A stretch of DNA of 64,000 bases from Verrucomicrobiota bacterium (GTDB lineage: Bacteria; Verrucomicrobiota; Verrucomicrobiia; Verrucomicrobiales; DEV007): positions 1-64,000 of the forward strand of contig JAGWVU010000006.1 in assembly GCA_018970725.1 (NCBI GenBank), given 5' to 3'. The position numbers were made by a program, and so were the translations under genes. Position 1 is the first letter of the stretch. Each line of letters opens with the position of its first letter. The notes below the pieces were generated by a model that saw only the letters and a program-made list of their open reading frames with translations, made no database searches and was not told the DNA's origin. Below, one piece after another: positions 24,301 through 32,909 of this stretch.

Positions 24301-26616
24301 GGCGTCGTCAAGATCGCCAACCCGGGAACCCTGGGCACCTTTGCGGTTCCGGTCAGCGGATTGATCCGAGGGGCCGGATACAGCTTCAAGGTGTATGCTT
24401 CCAATGCCATCGGAACCAACTACTCCGCGGTTTCCACTTTTGACACCCTGCCTCCGGACGCCCGGCTCAACGGACTGGAACTGATGGGAGCAAGTCTCAG
24501 CCCGACCTTCGCGAGCGGGGTATTCCGTTACTCCGCGGAGGTGGGATTTGGCATGGCGTCGGCCTCGGTCCGCGCCTTCACCGAAGAGGACGCGCCCACC
24601 ATCAGGGTCCGGGTCAATGGCGGCACGAATCAGGTGGTGGCGGCCAGCACTTGGATCCCCTGCCATTTGAATGCGGGCGCCAACCGCATCGAAATTCTCG
24701 TCACCAGCCGGGATCGAACCAAGCAGCGAACCTACACCCTGACGGTGACGCGCCGGGCCGCCCTGCCGCAGGCGATCACCTTCGCCCCTCCCCGCTCCGT
24801 CTACCGGGGGGACAACCGCTTGATCCTGACCGGATCGGCTTCTTCCGGACTGCCGTTGAGTTATCGGGTTGTCGACGGCCCCGCCACCCTCTCCGGAACT
24901 CAACTGACTTTCACCGGGGCGGGAGCCCTCACCGTCGAGGCCACCCAACCCGGGGGCGGAAACTTCGCGCCGGCCGCCCCGGTGCGGCGCTCCATTCTGG
25001 TCCACCCGGATCCCGCCACCCTCACCCTGACCGGATTGAACCCAATCTACGACGGGCTACCCAAACCCGTCACCGTCCGCGGCGGCGTTCCGGCGACCGT
25101 CACCTACACGGTCGGCGGCAAAGAGACCGCAACACCGCCCGTCAATGCCGGGAGCTACCCGGTCCGGGCCGTGGCCGGGTCGAGGGTCCAACGCGCCACC
25201 CTGGTCATCGCCAGGGCTCTGGTCATGGTGACCCCGCGCGATGCCAGAAAGCTCATCGGCCAACCCAACCCGGTGTTTTCCGCGACTTACAGCGGGTTCC
25301 GCGGTTCGGACAACGAGGGCGTCCTGACCCAACCCCCGGCTTTGACCACCAAGGCGACGGACATGAGTCCGGGCGGGAACCATCCGATCACGGCCAGCGG
25401 TGCCTCCGCCGCCAACTACCGCTTCACCTATCGGACGGGCACCCTGACGATTGATTCGTTTGCCGGTCGATACGAAGGCCTGGTGAGCGAAACCGGCATT
25501 CTGCCGCTCGGCAAGCTCTCGATTCTCGTGACCGACCGCAACAACGGGTTCACCGCCAGACTGAACTCGGTTTCGGAGCCGGGTGAGCTGTCCTTCCGCG
25601 GAACGCTGGAGATCAATGCCCCCAATGGCAGGGCCACTGGAACCGCGGCTTCCAAAACCAATGGCGCCGCCTACTCCATCAGCTTCTCCCTGCCGCTGGA
25701 CGGTCCCGCCACCATGAGTGTCACCCGCAACGACGCCCCGTTCGGTTCCACCGGAAACGGCCGGAAATTGCCGGCGCTGGGGAATGTGCCCTACCGCGGG
25801 ACCCACACCGCCATCCTGCAGCCCGCCACCCCGGCCGACGGTCCGGTCCCCGCCGGGTCGGGTTGGGCCACGGCCGATATCGCCGCCAACGGCACCCTCA
25901 CGCTAACGGGCAAGTTGGCCGACGGCACCGCGTTCACCACCGCGCTGGCTCCCGATGGACAAGACAACCCGGGCTACCGTCTCTTCGTTCAACCCTACCT
26001 TCCCGCCCGGGCCGGCTCCTTCCTCACCGGGGAGTTCAACCTCACTCCCCACCCGGACCTGCCCGACCGCCGGCACCTGGAAGCCTCCAGCCTGACGTGG
26101 GCCAAGGCCGCCCGGGAGACCGACGCCACCTACCCGGCGGGCTTCGGAGCGGTTGTCACGAGCTTGGGAATCGATCCCTGGCGGCCGCCCGTGGCCGCGA
26201 CCGGCTCCACTCCCGCCGTGACCTTGGTCCAGCGCTTGTTGGGGCCGACCGCCGCGACCAGCCTGATCGACGTGGCCCATAGCCCGACCGGGAGCAACTC
26301 GAACGCCGATCTGCCGACGGTGGTGCAGCTGGGAGCGGACAACCGCGTCACGGTCGTCGCCCCGCTCACCAACCCAATCAACCGGACCAACTGGAAGGTC
26401 ACCTTCGAGCCGAAGCGGGGAACCTTCACCGGCAGCTTTGAACTCCGCGACGGGCCCCGCAAGCGCGTGGTTCCCTTCAGCGGGGTTCTGCGCCAGGCGC
26501 CCGGCACCAGCATGGACGCGGTCATCGGGGACGGTCACTACCTCATGCCGCCCTTGAATCCGGCATCCGGCGGAACCCGGAGCGGCGAGATCCTCCTGCA
26601 AACGCCGGAAGATTGA
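21316..26616 (+). CDS. Large surface protein with three SUMF1 domains
   Basis: A product of about 1766 residues from the ATG at 21316, with a signal peptide ending LHAQ. After a beta-sandwich N-terminus (about 30-135) come three tandem formylglycine-generating-enzyme-like (SUMF1) modules at about 136-385, 386-655 and 656-920, each with CNARSEMEGLTPCY, RLPTEAEWEKAARGG-type and GNV(G/Q/R)EWCWDWY blocks. All three lack the cysteine pair that true FGEs carry after RGGS(F/W), so they are probably binding or structural modules. Then follow an Ig-like region, a cadherin-like beta-sandwich (about 1050-1150), an Ig-like and an MBG domain (about 1300-1380), and a C-terminal beta region (about 1385-1766). 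The end of that region resembles the partial protein at the right edge of the window. It is likely secreted or surface-attached. Confidence 0.85.
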   Translation: MNLHIFRFPLPFRAFRALVFLLALLNGPLHAQPSVSNLTAGRKSGTSLVSIGYDLSAPGSPGVSVSLEVSSDNGATWNVPVLTVSGQVGNRVVPGLGKEILWDWGKDWPQGKITTMRFRVRVDDRAGDGSNLLQNFSYIPPGEFTMGRVGGDADADAPPVNVTVNGFYLQAKETTKAEWDLVRTWASENGYTDLAPGAGKGPDHPVQSVNWWDVVKWCNARSEMEGLTPCYNVAGAVLKSGTAPPTVNWHANGYRMPTEAEWEKAARGGVSGRRFPNGKDTIGANEARFGGSESTVPAGSFPFNGFGLGDMAGNVGEWCWDWYQPAYYTVGATDPRGPASGATRVVRGGSFESAAVSLRSSNRSASSSNTRSNATGFRPARGRLPSEFVEIPAGEFTMGRTSGDSDADAPPVTVNVSAFQMQRTETTKALWDEVRAWALLHGYPDLAPGGAKGPQHPVQSVSWRDAVKWCNARSEMEGLTPCYLVAGAVLRSGTAAPAVNWNANGYRLPTEAEWEKAARGGAEGRRFPWGTDTIGHDRANYYGSGASAYDQSPVNGFHPEHASGGQPYTAPSGSFATNGFGLHDVAGNVQEWCWDWYGGTAYAQAASDPRGPATGTTRVLRGGSWGTGAINARCAHRGSVAPGFQNSSTGFRTARGNAFNGFAGIPGGAFTLGRTSGDPDADAPPVLVGIDRFFLQRTETTKAQWDLVRDWALVNGYTDLPEGGGENPQHPVHSVNWWDVVKWCNARSEMEGLTPCYTVGGSVMRIGNMVPSVVWKANGYRLPTEAEWEKAARGGIAGKRFPWGTDSIDETLANYYAGRWFDYDQGGFTDAGTVAAGGFPGNAFGLSEMAGNVREWCWDWYGSNSYQASADNPRGPDSGANRVTRGGGWSDFAIRLRNAHRSSEGPGARNRLMGFRPALGGPRVEPRSIVSAQSPPLELDSRQAPAVSLPVATVISGTGANLGGQVTGDGGAPVTERGVVYSLGTVNFDPMIGGTGVVKIANPGTLGTFAVPVSGLIRGAGYSFKVYASNAIGTNYSAVSTFDTLPPDARLNGLELMGASLSPTFASGVFRYSAEVGFGMASASVRAFTEEDAPTIRVRVNGGTNQVVAASTWIPCHLNAGANRIEILVTSRDRTKQRTYTLTVTRRAALPQAITFAPPRSVYRGDNRLILTGSASSGLPLSYRVVDGPATLSGTQLTFTGAGALTVEATQPGGGNFAPAAPVRRSILVHPDPATLTLTGLNPIYDGLPKPVTVRGGVPATVTYTVGGKETATPPVNAGSYPVRAVAGSRVQRATLVIARALVMVTPRDARKLIGQPNPVFSATYSGFRGSDNEGVLTQPPALTTKATDMSPGGNHPITASGASAANYRFTYRTGTLTIDSFAGRYEGLVSETGILPLGKLSILVTDRNNGFTARLNSVSEPGELSFRGTLEINAPNGRATGTAASKTNGAAYSISFSLPLDGPATMSVTRNDAPFGSTGNGRKLPALGNVPYRGTHTAILQPATPADGPVPAGSGWATADIAANGTLTLTGKLADGTAFTTALAPDGQDNPGYRLFVQPYLPARAGSFLTGEFNLTPHPDLPDRRHLEASSLTWAKAARETDATYPAGFGAVVTSLGIDPWRPPVAATGSTPAVTLVQRLLGPTAATSLIDVAHSPTGSNSNADLPTVVQLGADNRVTVVAPLTNPINRTNWKVTFEPKRGTFTGSFELRDGPRKRVVPFSGVLRQAPGTSMDAVIGDGHYLMPPLNPASGGTRSGEILLQTPED

Positions 26617-26660
26617 ACCAACCGGCCCCGCGCCCGCGGGTCCCGCCCCCACCGCCGACG

Positions 26661-26675
26661 GTCAAGCAGGTTGAC
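26661..26675. repeat. Fifth copy of the palindromic motif
   Basis: GTCAAGCAGGTTGAC is a perfect inverted repeat with 5-base arms and a 5-base centre. Its reverse complement, GTCAACCTGCTTGAC, shares the TCAACCTGCTTGA core with the four copies at 189-442. It lies in the 134-base gap between the surface protein gene and the DUF1552 gene, about 76 bases before the latter's start. Confidence 0.75.
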
Positions 26676-26750
26676 GCTCCGGCTTGAAATCCCATCGCAC
26701 AAAAACCGCGCAACCTTCCCGCGGGCCGGGGGGTTTGGGAAAGAGTCACC

Positions 26751-28076
26751 ATGAAGAACCCGCTCGATCGCAGAAGCGCCATCCGTTGCCTAGCCGCCGG
26801 GGCCGGAGCCGTTTTCGGGGCCGCCACGGAATCCGCCATCCCCGCCCCGGGCTCAACTTCCGGAGGTCCGCGGAGGATCATTTTCTTCCTCCAGAATCAA
26901 GGGTTCGACCCCGCGACCTGCGTCCCCGCGGAAATGACCGGGAGCGGCTCCCTGGCCGGGGTCAAGTTGCCCGAACCGATCCAGCCGCTCGAAGCCTACA
27001 AGGAGCGGCTGCACATCATCACCGGGCTGCACGGACTGCACACCAGCCCGTCCCACAGTGCCTTTTTCGGTGCACTCGGCGGCTATCGCGGCGGGGATGG
27101 GGTCCCTCCGAGCGCCTCCACGATCGACTACGAATTGAGCAAGGTGCTGCCGGAGACGCTCCTGCCACATCTCTGCATCGGAATGGATTCAATGGAAAAC
27201 ATGACGGCCAAGCCCACGATCGCCAATCTCTCGGCGAGCGGCGCCGGTCAGCCGATCTTCATGCACTCCAACCCGAATCATCTCTACCAGATGCTCTACG
27301 GTGGCATCTCCGAGGGGGAGATCCGCAAGCAGCACGAGGCGCGGACCGGCTTGTTCGAGCGAATGGAGAAGCTGGCGGCGGCCAAGGGCAACGGGTTGCC
27401 GGCCGCCGAACAGCCGCGGTATCGAGGCTACGTGGGCGGGTTTCACGAGATCAACGACCTCCGCGGGCGTCTCGGAGGCGTTTCGGAAACCTTGCGGAAA
27501 TTCGCGCCTGCCGTGGACCAGCGTTACACCGCACCGAAATTCGAGACGGACTGGCACGATGTCCTCCTTGATCTGGGTCTCTCCGCCCTGAAGTCCGGCC
27601 TCACCAGCGTCCTCACGATCGGTTCGGGGCGCGGCGAAATCTTCGGATCGTGGAAGGGGCTCGGCATCGATCAGCAGGGGCACAACCTCGGGCATATGCC
27701 GCAGCCGGACAATCCGATCTGGATCAAGATCCGCCAATACAATAGCCGCATGCTGGTGCGCCTCATGGAAGGACTCGAAAGTGTCCCCGAGGGCAACGGC
27801 ACCATGATGGATCACACCCTGATCGTCTACACCAGCAACAACGCGGACGCCCAGCACACCAGCGGTGCCAACTGGCCCGTCATGCTGCTGGGCCACTGCG
27901 GCGGCGTGTTCAAGTCCGGCCGGCTCACCCGCCTCGACGGCAAACGTCCCATCAACGCGCTTTATACCACCTTGTTGCGCAGCGCCGGCGTCCGGCTGGA
28001 CCACTTCAACCTGAGCGCCCCGATGGCGGCCAAGTTCGATTCCGCCTCCGGCCCGCTCAAAGAAGTTCTGGCATGA
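26751..28076 (+). CDS. DUF1552 secreted protein
   Basis: A 441-residue protein beginning with a Tat-like signal ([23 protein letters not shown]; the RR pair is followed by a hydrophobic stretch). It matches DUF1552: [43 protein letters not shown]-type and [17 protein letters not shown] blocks. This family is related to the alkaline-phosphatase-like DUF1501 proteins and is of unknown function. Its stop overlaps the start of the next gene by 4 bases (ATGA). In Planctomycetota and Verrucomicrobiota it almost always pairs with a DUF1592/DUF1588/DUF1585 cytochrome, as here, suggesting a joint periplasmic redox role. Confidence 0.88.
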   Translation: MKNPLDRRSAIRCLAAGAGAVFGAATESAIPAPGSTSGGPRRIIFFLQNQGFDPATCVPAEMTGSGSLAGVKLPEPIQPLEAYKERLHIITGLHGLHTSPSHSAFFGALGGYRGGDGVPPSASTIDYELSKVLPETLLPHLCIGMDSMENMTAKPTIANLSASGAGQPIFMHSNPNHLYQMLYGGISEGEIRKQHEARTGLFERMEKLAAAKGNGLPAAEQPRYRGYVGGFHEINDLRGRLGGVSETLRKFAPAVDQRYTAPKFETDWHDVLLDLGLSALKSGLTSVLTIGSGRGEIFGSWKGLGIDQQGHNLGHMPQPDNPIWIKIRQYNSRMLVRLMEGLESVPEGNGTMMDHTLIVYTSNNADAQHTSGANWPVMLLGHCGGVFKSGRLTRLDGKRPINALYTTLLRSAGVRLDHFNLSAPMAAKFDSASGPLKEVLA

Positions 28077-30709
28077 AGCCACTCCGCCTCGCCTTCGCCG
28101 TGGCTACCCTCGTCCTGCCCGGACCCGGGTCCGGCGCGGAGCGGACTTATACCCCGGGCGAACCGGTCCGCGGGACCTTCGACGGCTTCATCCAGCCTTT
28201 TCTCGACCAACATTGCCTCGAATGCCACGACGACTCGGTGGCCAAGGCCGGCCTCAACCTCCTCGACCTCGGCCCCGTCGATGAAACCAACGCAGCCGTC
28301 TGGAAATCGGTCTGGGCCCAGGTCTCCCTGCGCGAGATGCCTCCCGGCAAGAGACCGCGGCCGGAAGTGATCGACCGGCTCCAATTCACCGACTGGGTCG
28401 TGGACGCGTTGCAGGAGGCCATGAAAGACAAGGGCGGCTTCCAAGCCCATCTCGATCCGAAAAAAGCGAACTTCCTCGAACACGATCTCCTGTTCCGCGA
28501 TCCGCCCGCCGGCATCCATCTCAAGCCCACCTCTTCTCCGGCCCGGCTCTGGCGCGTCACCCCGCAGGAGCACATCACCCGGCTCAACGAGCTGATCAAC
28601 GTGGAGCCACCTTACAATCCCGCCAAACCGGGGCTGCGGACCCACGGCGACGCCGTGCCCACCAACCATGGCGGCGAGTTGAAGCTCTATTTCGGCACGG
28701 ACAACATCCTGCGCTGGGAAGGGGGGACCGTGGCCTACGCGACTGCGGTGAAAAGCGTTCCCGCCGTCCTTTCCCTGGCGCGGAAACACGGACTCAAGAA
28801 CTACCCCGGCTTCTATTCGGTGAACAGCGCCGAAGCCACCCAGATCCTCGGCAAAGCGGAGGATATCCTCCAATACATGGCCAGCGGCCCGCTCAGCCTC
28901 GTCGGCATGCCCGAACAGATCACCGACGATCCCCGGACCTACGACAAGGTCAAGCCCCCGGGCGATCTGCGAGGCCTGCCTACCGCGATTGTCTACAGCA
29001 CGAAATTCCTTCGCCCCGCGACTCCCCTCCTCAACCTGATGAAGGACGACGCCCTCCCTTCCGACGAGGCGCTCCGTGCCACGGTGGACCATCTGTTCGA
29101 GGCGCTCGCCTTCCGTCCTCCCTCGACCGAAGAGGCGGACGAATATATCCAGCTCGTCAGGGAATCGATCGCGAAGATCGGCAAAACAGAGGGAGTCTTT
29201 CTGGGTCTGTCAGCCATTTTCCTCGACCGCGACGCCCTGTTCCGGCCCGAACTGGCGGAGACCGGTGAGCCCGACGCCCACGGCCGCGTCATGCTGCGGG
29301 ATTGGGAACTCGGTCTGGCCGTCAATCACGCCTTGCGCTACCTCAAACCCGACCCCGCGCTCCGCGCCGCCATTGTTGGGGGAAAGATGCGGACGCGGGA
29401 GGACGTCGAACGCGAGGTCACCCGCATGCTGCGGGACGACACCATCCGCAAACCGCGCATCCTCCAATTCTTCCGGGATTACTTCGATCACGATCTCGCC
29501 GGAACCATTTGCAAGGACAACCGGGCCCTCGCCGCGACCGGCATCACGGCCCGCGGGGACGATCACTATCTGGCCATGTTCGATGCCGCCGCCAGCACCG
29601 ACCGCCTGATCGAAATCATCCTGAAGAACGACCGGGAGGTTCTCAAGGAACTGCTCACCACCCGACAGGTCGTCGCGACGGAGACCGACAGGATCTATTT
29701 CGGCAGAAAACGCACCGCGCAAGAAACCAAGGTGGCCGCCGCGGAGCACGCCAAAGCCGAGGCGGCGACGACCGCGGAGGAAGAGGCGGCCCTCTCGAAA
29801 ATCCGGGCGGAGATCGCCTCCATCCAGATCCGGTCGCAGGAAACCCCGGGCGAACCTGCCACCGCCAAATCGCTCGACCGGAGGGCAAAGGCGCTCGACG
29901 CGGAGATGAAACGGATCCTGCAACAGCGCAAGCGGCGCCAGCAGAATGCCGCCTTGGAGGTGGCCCCCGCGTCCCTCAGCGGTCCACCGACGGAGGCCCG
30001 CGTGAGCCGCCCCTCTTTCGGTAGCGGCTCAATGAAGCCGGAACGGATTCTCGCGACCGTCCCCGAAGGAGAGCGTCTCGGGATTCTGACCCATCCCAGC
30101 TGGCTCGTATCGCATTCGGACGCGATGGACAACCATGCCATCCGGCGCGGCATCTGGATCCGGGAGCGGCTTCTCGGCGGCGGCATTCCGGACGTGCCGA
30201 TCACGGTGGATGCCAAACTTCCGGACGAACCGCACAACACCCTCCGCGAGCGGATGCGGGTGACGCGGGAGAACTACTGTTGGTCCTGCCATGAGAAGAT
30301 GGATCCCCTTGGCCTGCCTTTCGAGATCTACAACCACGCCGGCCTCTATCGCACGACCGAACTGGACAAACCGGTGGATGGCCGCGGCGAAATCAAGGAT
30401 TCCGGCGACCCCGCGCTCGATGGCCCGGTGGCGAACGCGATCGAGATGATCCAAAAACTCGCCGCCAGCGAGCGCGTCGAGCAGGTCTTCGTGAGGCACG
30501 CCTTCCGGTTCTGGATGGGCCGCAACGAGACGCTCAACGACGCCCCGGTCCTTCAAGCCGCCCATCGGGCCTATCGGGACAACGGCGGAAGCCTGAACGC
30601 CCTGATCACCTCCCTCCTCACCTCGGATGCCTTCCTCTACCGGGTGGTCGACCGCAAGGGCTCAACGGACCTCACCGCGCTCCGGTTTCCAGAGTGTGCG
30701 GATCCTTGA
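28073..30709 (+). CDS. Periplasmic c-type cytochrome, DUF1592/1588/1585
   Basis: An 878-residue protein with a signal peptide (ending GSGAE). A first haem-binding motif, HCLECHDD, sits in an N-terminal PSD1-type cytochrome region (about residues 40-110). DUF1592-like helices follow (about 300-520), then a long charged helical insert rich in Ala, Glu and Lys (about 550-630). A DUF1588 block contains a second Cxx[16 protein letters not shown] (about 735-745), and the C-terminus is DUF1585-like ([20 protein letters not shown]). It is a likely dihaem electron carrier or oxidase partner of the DUF1552 protein, translationally coupled through ATGA. Its 3' end overlaps the convergent HAD gene by 48 bases. 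Confidence 0.87.
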   Translation: MKPLRLAFAVATLVLPGPGSGAERTYTPGEPVRGTFDGFIQPFLDQHCLECHDDSVAKAGLNLLDLGPVDETNAAVWKSVWAQVSLREMPPGKRPRPEVIDRLQFTDWVVDALQEAMKDKGGFQAHLDPKKANFLEHDLLFRDPPAGIHLKPTSSPARLWRVTPQEHITRLNELINVEPPYNPAKPGLRTHGDAVPTNHGGELKLYFGTDNILRWEGGTVAYATAVKSVPAVLSLARKHGLKNYPGFYSVNSAEATQILGKAEDILQYMASGPLSLVGMPEQITDDPRTYDKVKPPGDLRGLPTAIVYSTKFLRPATPLLNLMKDDALPSDEALRATVDHLFEALAFRPPSTEEADEYIQLVRESIAKIGKTEGVFLGLSAIFLDRDALFRPELAETGEPDAHGRVMLRDWELGLAVNHALRYLKPDPALRAAIVGGKMRTREDVEREVTRMLRDDTIRKPRILQFFRDYFDHDLAGTICKDNRALAATGITARGDDHYLAMFDAAASTDRLIEIILKNDREVLKELLTTRQVVATETDRIYFGRKRTAQETKVAAAEHAKAEAATTAEEEAALSKIRAEIASIQIRSQETPGEPATAKSLDRRAKALDAEMKRILQQRKRRQQNAALEVAPASLSGPPTEARVSRPSFGSGSMKPERILATVPEGERLGILTHPSWLVSHSDAMDNHAIRRGIWIRERLLGGGIPDVPITVDAKLPDEPHNTLRERMRVTRENYCWSCHEKMDPLGLPFEIYNHAGLYRTTELDKPVDGRGEIKDSGDPALDGPVANAIEMIQKLAASERVEQVFVRHAFRFWMGRNETLNDAPVLQAAHRAYRDNGGSLNALITSLLTSDAFLYRVVDRKGSTDLTALRFPECADP

Positions 30710-31351
30710 CAGGCTGATGTCCGTGAGACGGTTCACCACCAGGTCCGCCAGCGGTTCCAAGCTGGGGACGGGATGGGTGGTGGCCACGCCGACAGCCTTC
30801 ATGCCACCGCGCCGGGCCGCCTCCAGACCGACGAAGGCGTCTTCGAAGACCACGCAATCCCGGGGGGCCCGGTTGATCCTGGAAGCGGCCACGAGAAACA
30901 CCTCGGGATCCGGCTTGCCGTTGCGGACATCCTCGGCGGAAGTCACGGCGGCAAAGAACGGGCCGAGCCCCGTGATCTCCATCACGGTGCGGATGTTCTC
31001 CCGGGGCGTGGAGGACCCGACCGAGCAGGGCACGCCGTGCTCGCCGAGTTCTTCCAACAACTCAAGCACGCCCGGCAACGGATCGATCCCGGTCTGCTGG
31101 AGGATGTCCCGGTAAATCTGTTCCTTGTGATCGGCCAAGGTGGACATCCGCTCGGTGTCCGCGGGGTCTACCCAGCCCAGAAGGGGACCGAGGATGCTTT
31201 GGTTGCGCATGCCGAAGCACTTGGCGAACAACTCGTCCGAGAACGGTTTTCCCAGCTCCCCGGCCAATTGGTAGAAGGCGCGGCGGTGCTGCTCGTGGGA
31301 GTCGATGATGACGCCATCCCAATCGAAAATTACTCCAAGCGGCCGGTCCAT
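30662..31351 (-). CDS. HAD-family sugar phosphatase or phosphomutase
   Basis: A 229-residue HAD hydrolase. Motif I is IFDWDGVIIDSH, with the nucleophile aspartate near residue 10 and the second Asp two residues on; motif II is CSVGSSTPR; motif III with IV is NGKPDPEVF...VVFEDAFVGLEAARRGGMKAVGV. The helical cap and the ED-A signature place it with beta-phosphoglucomutase-like and small-phosphate-ester phosphatases. The exact substrate cannot be read. Its start codon overlaps the stop of the upstream PDZ protein gene by one base, so it belongs to the HtrA operon, and its 3' end overlaps the convergent cytochrome gene. Confidence 0.87.
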   Translation of the reverse strand: MDRPLGVIFDWDGVIIDSHEQHRRAFYQLAGELGKPFSDELFAKCFGMRNQSILGPLLGWVDPADTERMSTLADHKEQIYRDILQQTGIDPLPGVLELLEELGEHGVPCSVGSSTPRENIRTVMEITGLGPFFAAVTSAEDVRNGKPDPEVFLVAASRINRAPRDCVVFEDAFVGLEAARRGGMKAVGVATTHPVPSLEPLADLVVNRLTDISLSRIRTLWKPERGEVR

Positions 31352-32877
31352 CAGTCGAGACGCTCGAGGGACTTGATGCCAAGGCGGGGCCCGAACTGCG
31401 CGTTCACCGCTTCGGCCATGCGGGCATCGAGGTAAATCACCTTGGGAAAATCATCAAACTCGATCTTGTGGATGCCGTTTTCAGGCTTGGCGAAGGCGGC
31501 GCCAAGGTCCTTGATGGAGCGGATGTCCTGACCATTCACCTTCGTGACCTGGATGTTCCCGATCTGTTCATAACCGACCGTGGCGGGCGTCAGCACGACC
31601 GCGCTGAGGATCACCAGCTTACCACCCTGCTCCTCCTCGAGGAGTTCCTGGTTCGCGTGAGCGTGGACCAGTTTGAAAGGGGCCCGGTTGGCCCACTGGT
31701 CGCCCCAAGCCTTGAGATAGGGCAAGGTCAACTCCTGGAAAATCAGGCCGCCGAGGATTTTGAAGCGCGGCCCGCGGTCGAACATGTAAGGATCAATGTG
31801 ATAGGCCGTGGGCGGCTTGCGGGTCAGCTCGAGGCTCAGCGTGATCTCTTGGTCCGCGCGATGCACCTTCACCGGAACTTTCTGACCCACCTGGGCATCG
31901 CCCCGGACCAGATGGCTGAAGTTCAATTTGCCATATTTGGGGTGATCATAGTTGCCCCGGGCATCGATCGGGTGGCCGTCGATCTCAAGAAGGATGTCAC
32001 CCGCCTGGATACCGGCCTGTTGGGCGGCCCCGTCCCGGGAAACGCGGCGCACATAGATGCCGCCCTCCAGTCCGTCCAGCTTGACATACTTGCGCAACTG
32101 TTCGTCCAAGGTCGGCGCATAACTCAATCCCAGGTTGGGAAAACCCGCGTAATTCCCATCCGCAAGATCCTCAAGAAAATGCGCGATGATGGGCGCGGGC
32201 AGGACATCACTGGTTTGCTCCTTGGAATCATAAGAGAGCAACAAGCCTGCCAGACGTCCCTCCTTGATCACGGGCAGGGTGAAACTGCTGGTGCGGTATT
32301 GCAAGGAACCGCGCAACACGTAGTTCAGGAAAAACGATCCATCCACGAAGTAACGCCCCACCCCGACTTGAATCACCGTGCCGTCGGTGCTTGCGGGAGT
32401 GCCGTTGTCCTCCAACTGCCACACCTCCAACCGGTCGCCGGGCACCGCGCTTGAATCGAGTTCCAAGGGCTTCATCCGGCTGAAGAAGGCCGCTTTCTTC
32501 TGGTCATCGACCGGTTCCAGCATCGCGAGGTTGGCCTCGTAATCCAGCCCCACCACCTTGGCCGGGGTCTTCTCCCCGGTATCGGGCAGCTCCAGTTCGA
32601 TGTAAGTGTGATCCACCACCAACTCGGCCGTGACCAAAACCCGCCCTCCTTCCACCAACGGCCCCAGACCGCTGCGGCGGGTGGCCTCCAGTTTCTCCCA
32701 GGGACGGACGAAATTGTAGCCTTGGTTGGTGGCGTGGACGCGGACGACCGAGGTCGCGGCCGTGGTGGCCGGTGCCCCGCCGAAGTTGAAATTGAAGGAA
32801 ATCTCCTTCTCGACACAGGAACCGAGCAGAAGCGGAAGCCCGGAGGCGGCGACCAGAAGAAAAAACCGTTGCATCAT
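31351..32877 (-). CDS. Lipoprotein pseudo-protease with PDZ domain
   Basis: A product of about 508 residues from the ATG at 32877 (a neighbouring ATG at 32874 and an upstream GTG at 32913 are also in frame). It starts with a lipoprotein signal, LPLLLGSC. The fold follows the downstream architecture of the adjacent HtrA protein: a trypsin-like region (about 40-240), a PDZ domain with GGIYVRRVSRDGAAQQAGIQAGDILLE split as expected, and a second PDZ-like region (about 400-500). However, the serine motif GNSGGP is replaced by IKEGRLAGLLLS and the histidine and aspartate motifs are not recognisable, so it is probably catalytically dead. It overlaps both neighbours and may act as a scaffold or regulator of the active protease. 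Confidence 0.75.
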   Translation of the reverse strand: MMQRFFLLVAASGLPLLLGSCVEKEISFNFNFGGAPATTAATSVVRVHATNQGYNFVRPWEKLEATRRSGLGPLVEGGRVLVTAELVVDHTYIELELPDTGEKTPAKVVGLDYEANLAMLEPVDDQKKAAFFSRMKPLELDSSAVPGDRLEVWQLEDNGTPASTDGTVIQVGVGRYFVDGSFFLNYVLRGSLQYRTSSFTLPVIKEGRLAGLLLSYDSKEQTSDVLPAPIIAHFLEDLADGNYAGFPNLGLSYAPTLDEQLRKYVKLDGLEGGIYVRRVSRDGAAQQAGIQAGDILLEIDGHPIDARGNYDHPKYGKLNFSHLVRGDAQVGQKVPVKVHRADQEITLSLELTRKPPTAYHIDPYMFDRGPRFKILGGLIFQELTLPYLKAWGDQWANRAPFKLVHAHANQELLEEEQGGKLVILSAVVLTPATVGYEQIGNIQVTKVNGQDIRSIKDLGAAFAKPENGIHKIEFDDFPKVIYLDARMAEAVNAQFGPRLGIKSLERLD

Positions 32878-32909
32878 CGGTAGGATGGGGATGGGGGTTT
32901 GAACGGGGT

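Noticed and set aside
22414-25005. An 863-codon minus-strand frame opposite the SUMF1 protein
   Set aside because: Repetitive composition that follows the three repeated modules on the other strand; no recognisable fold.
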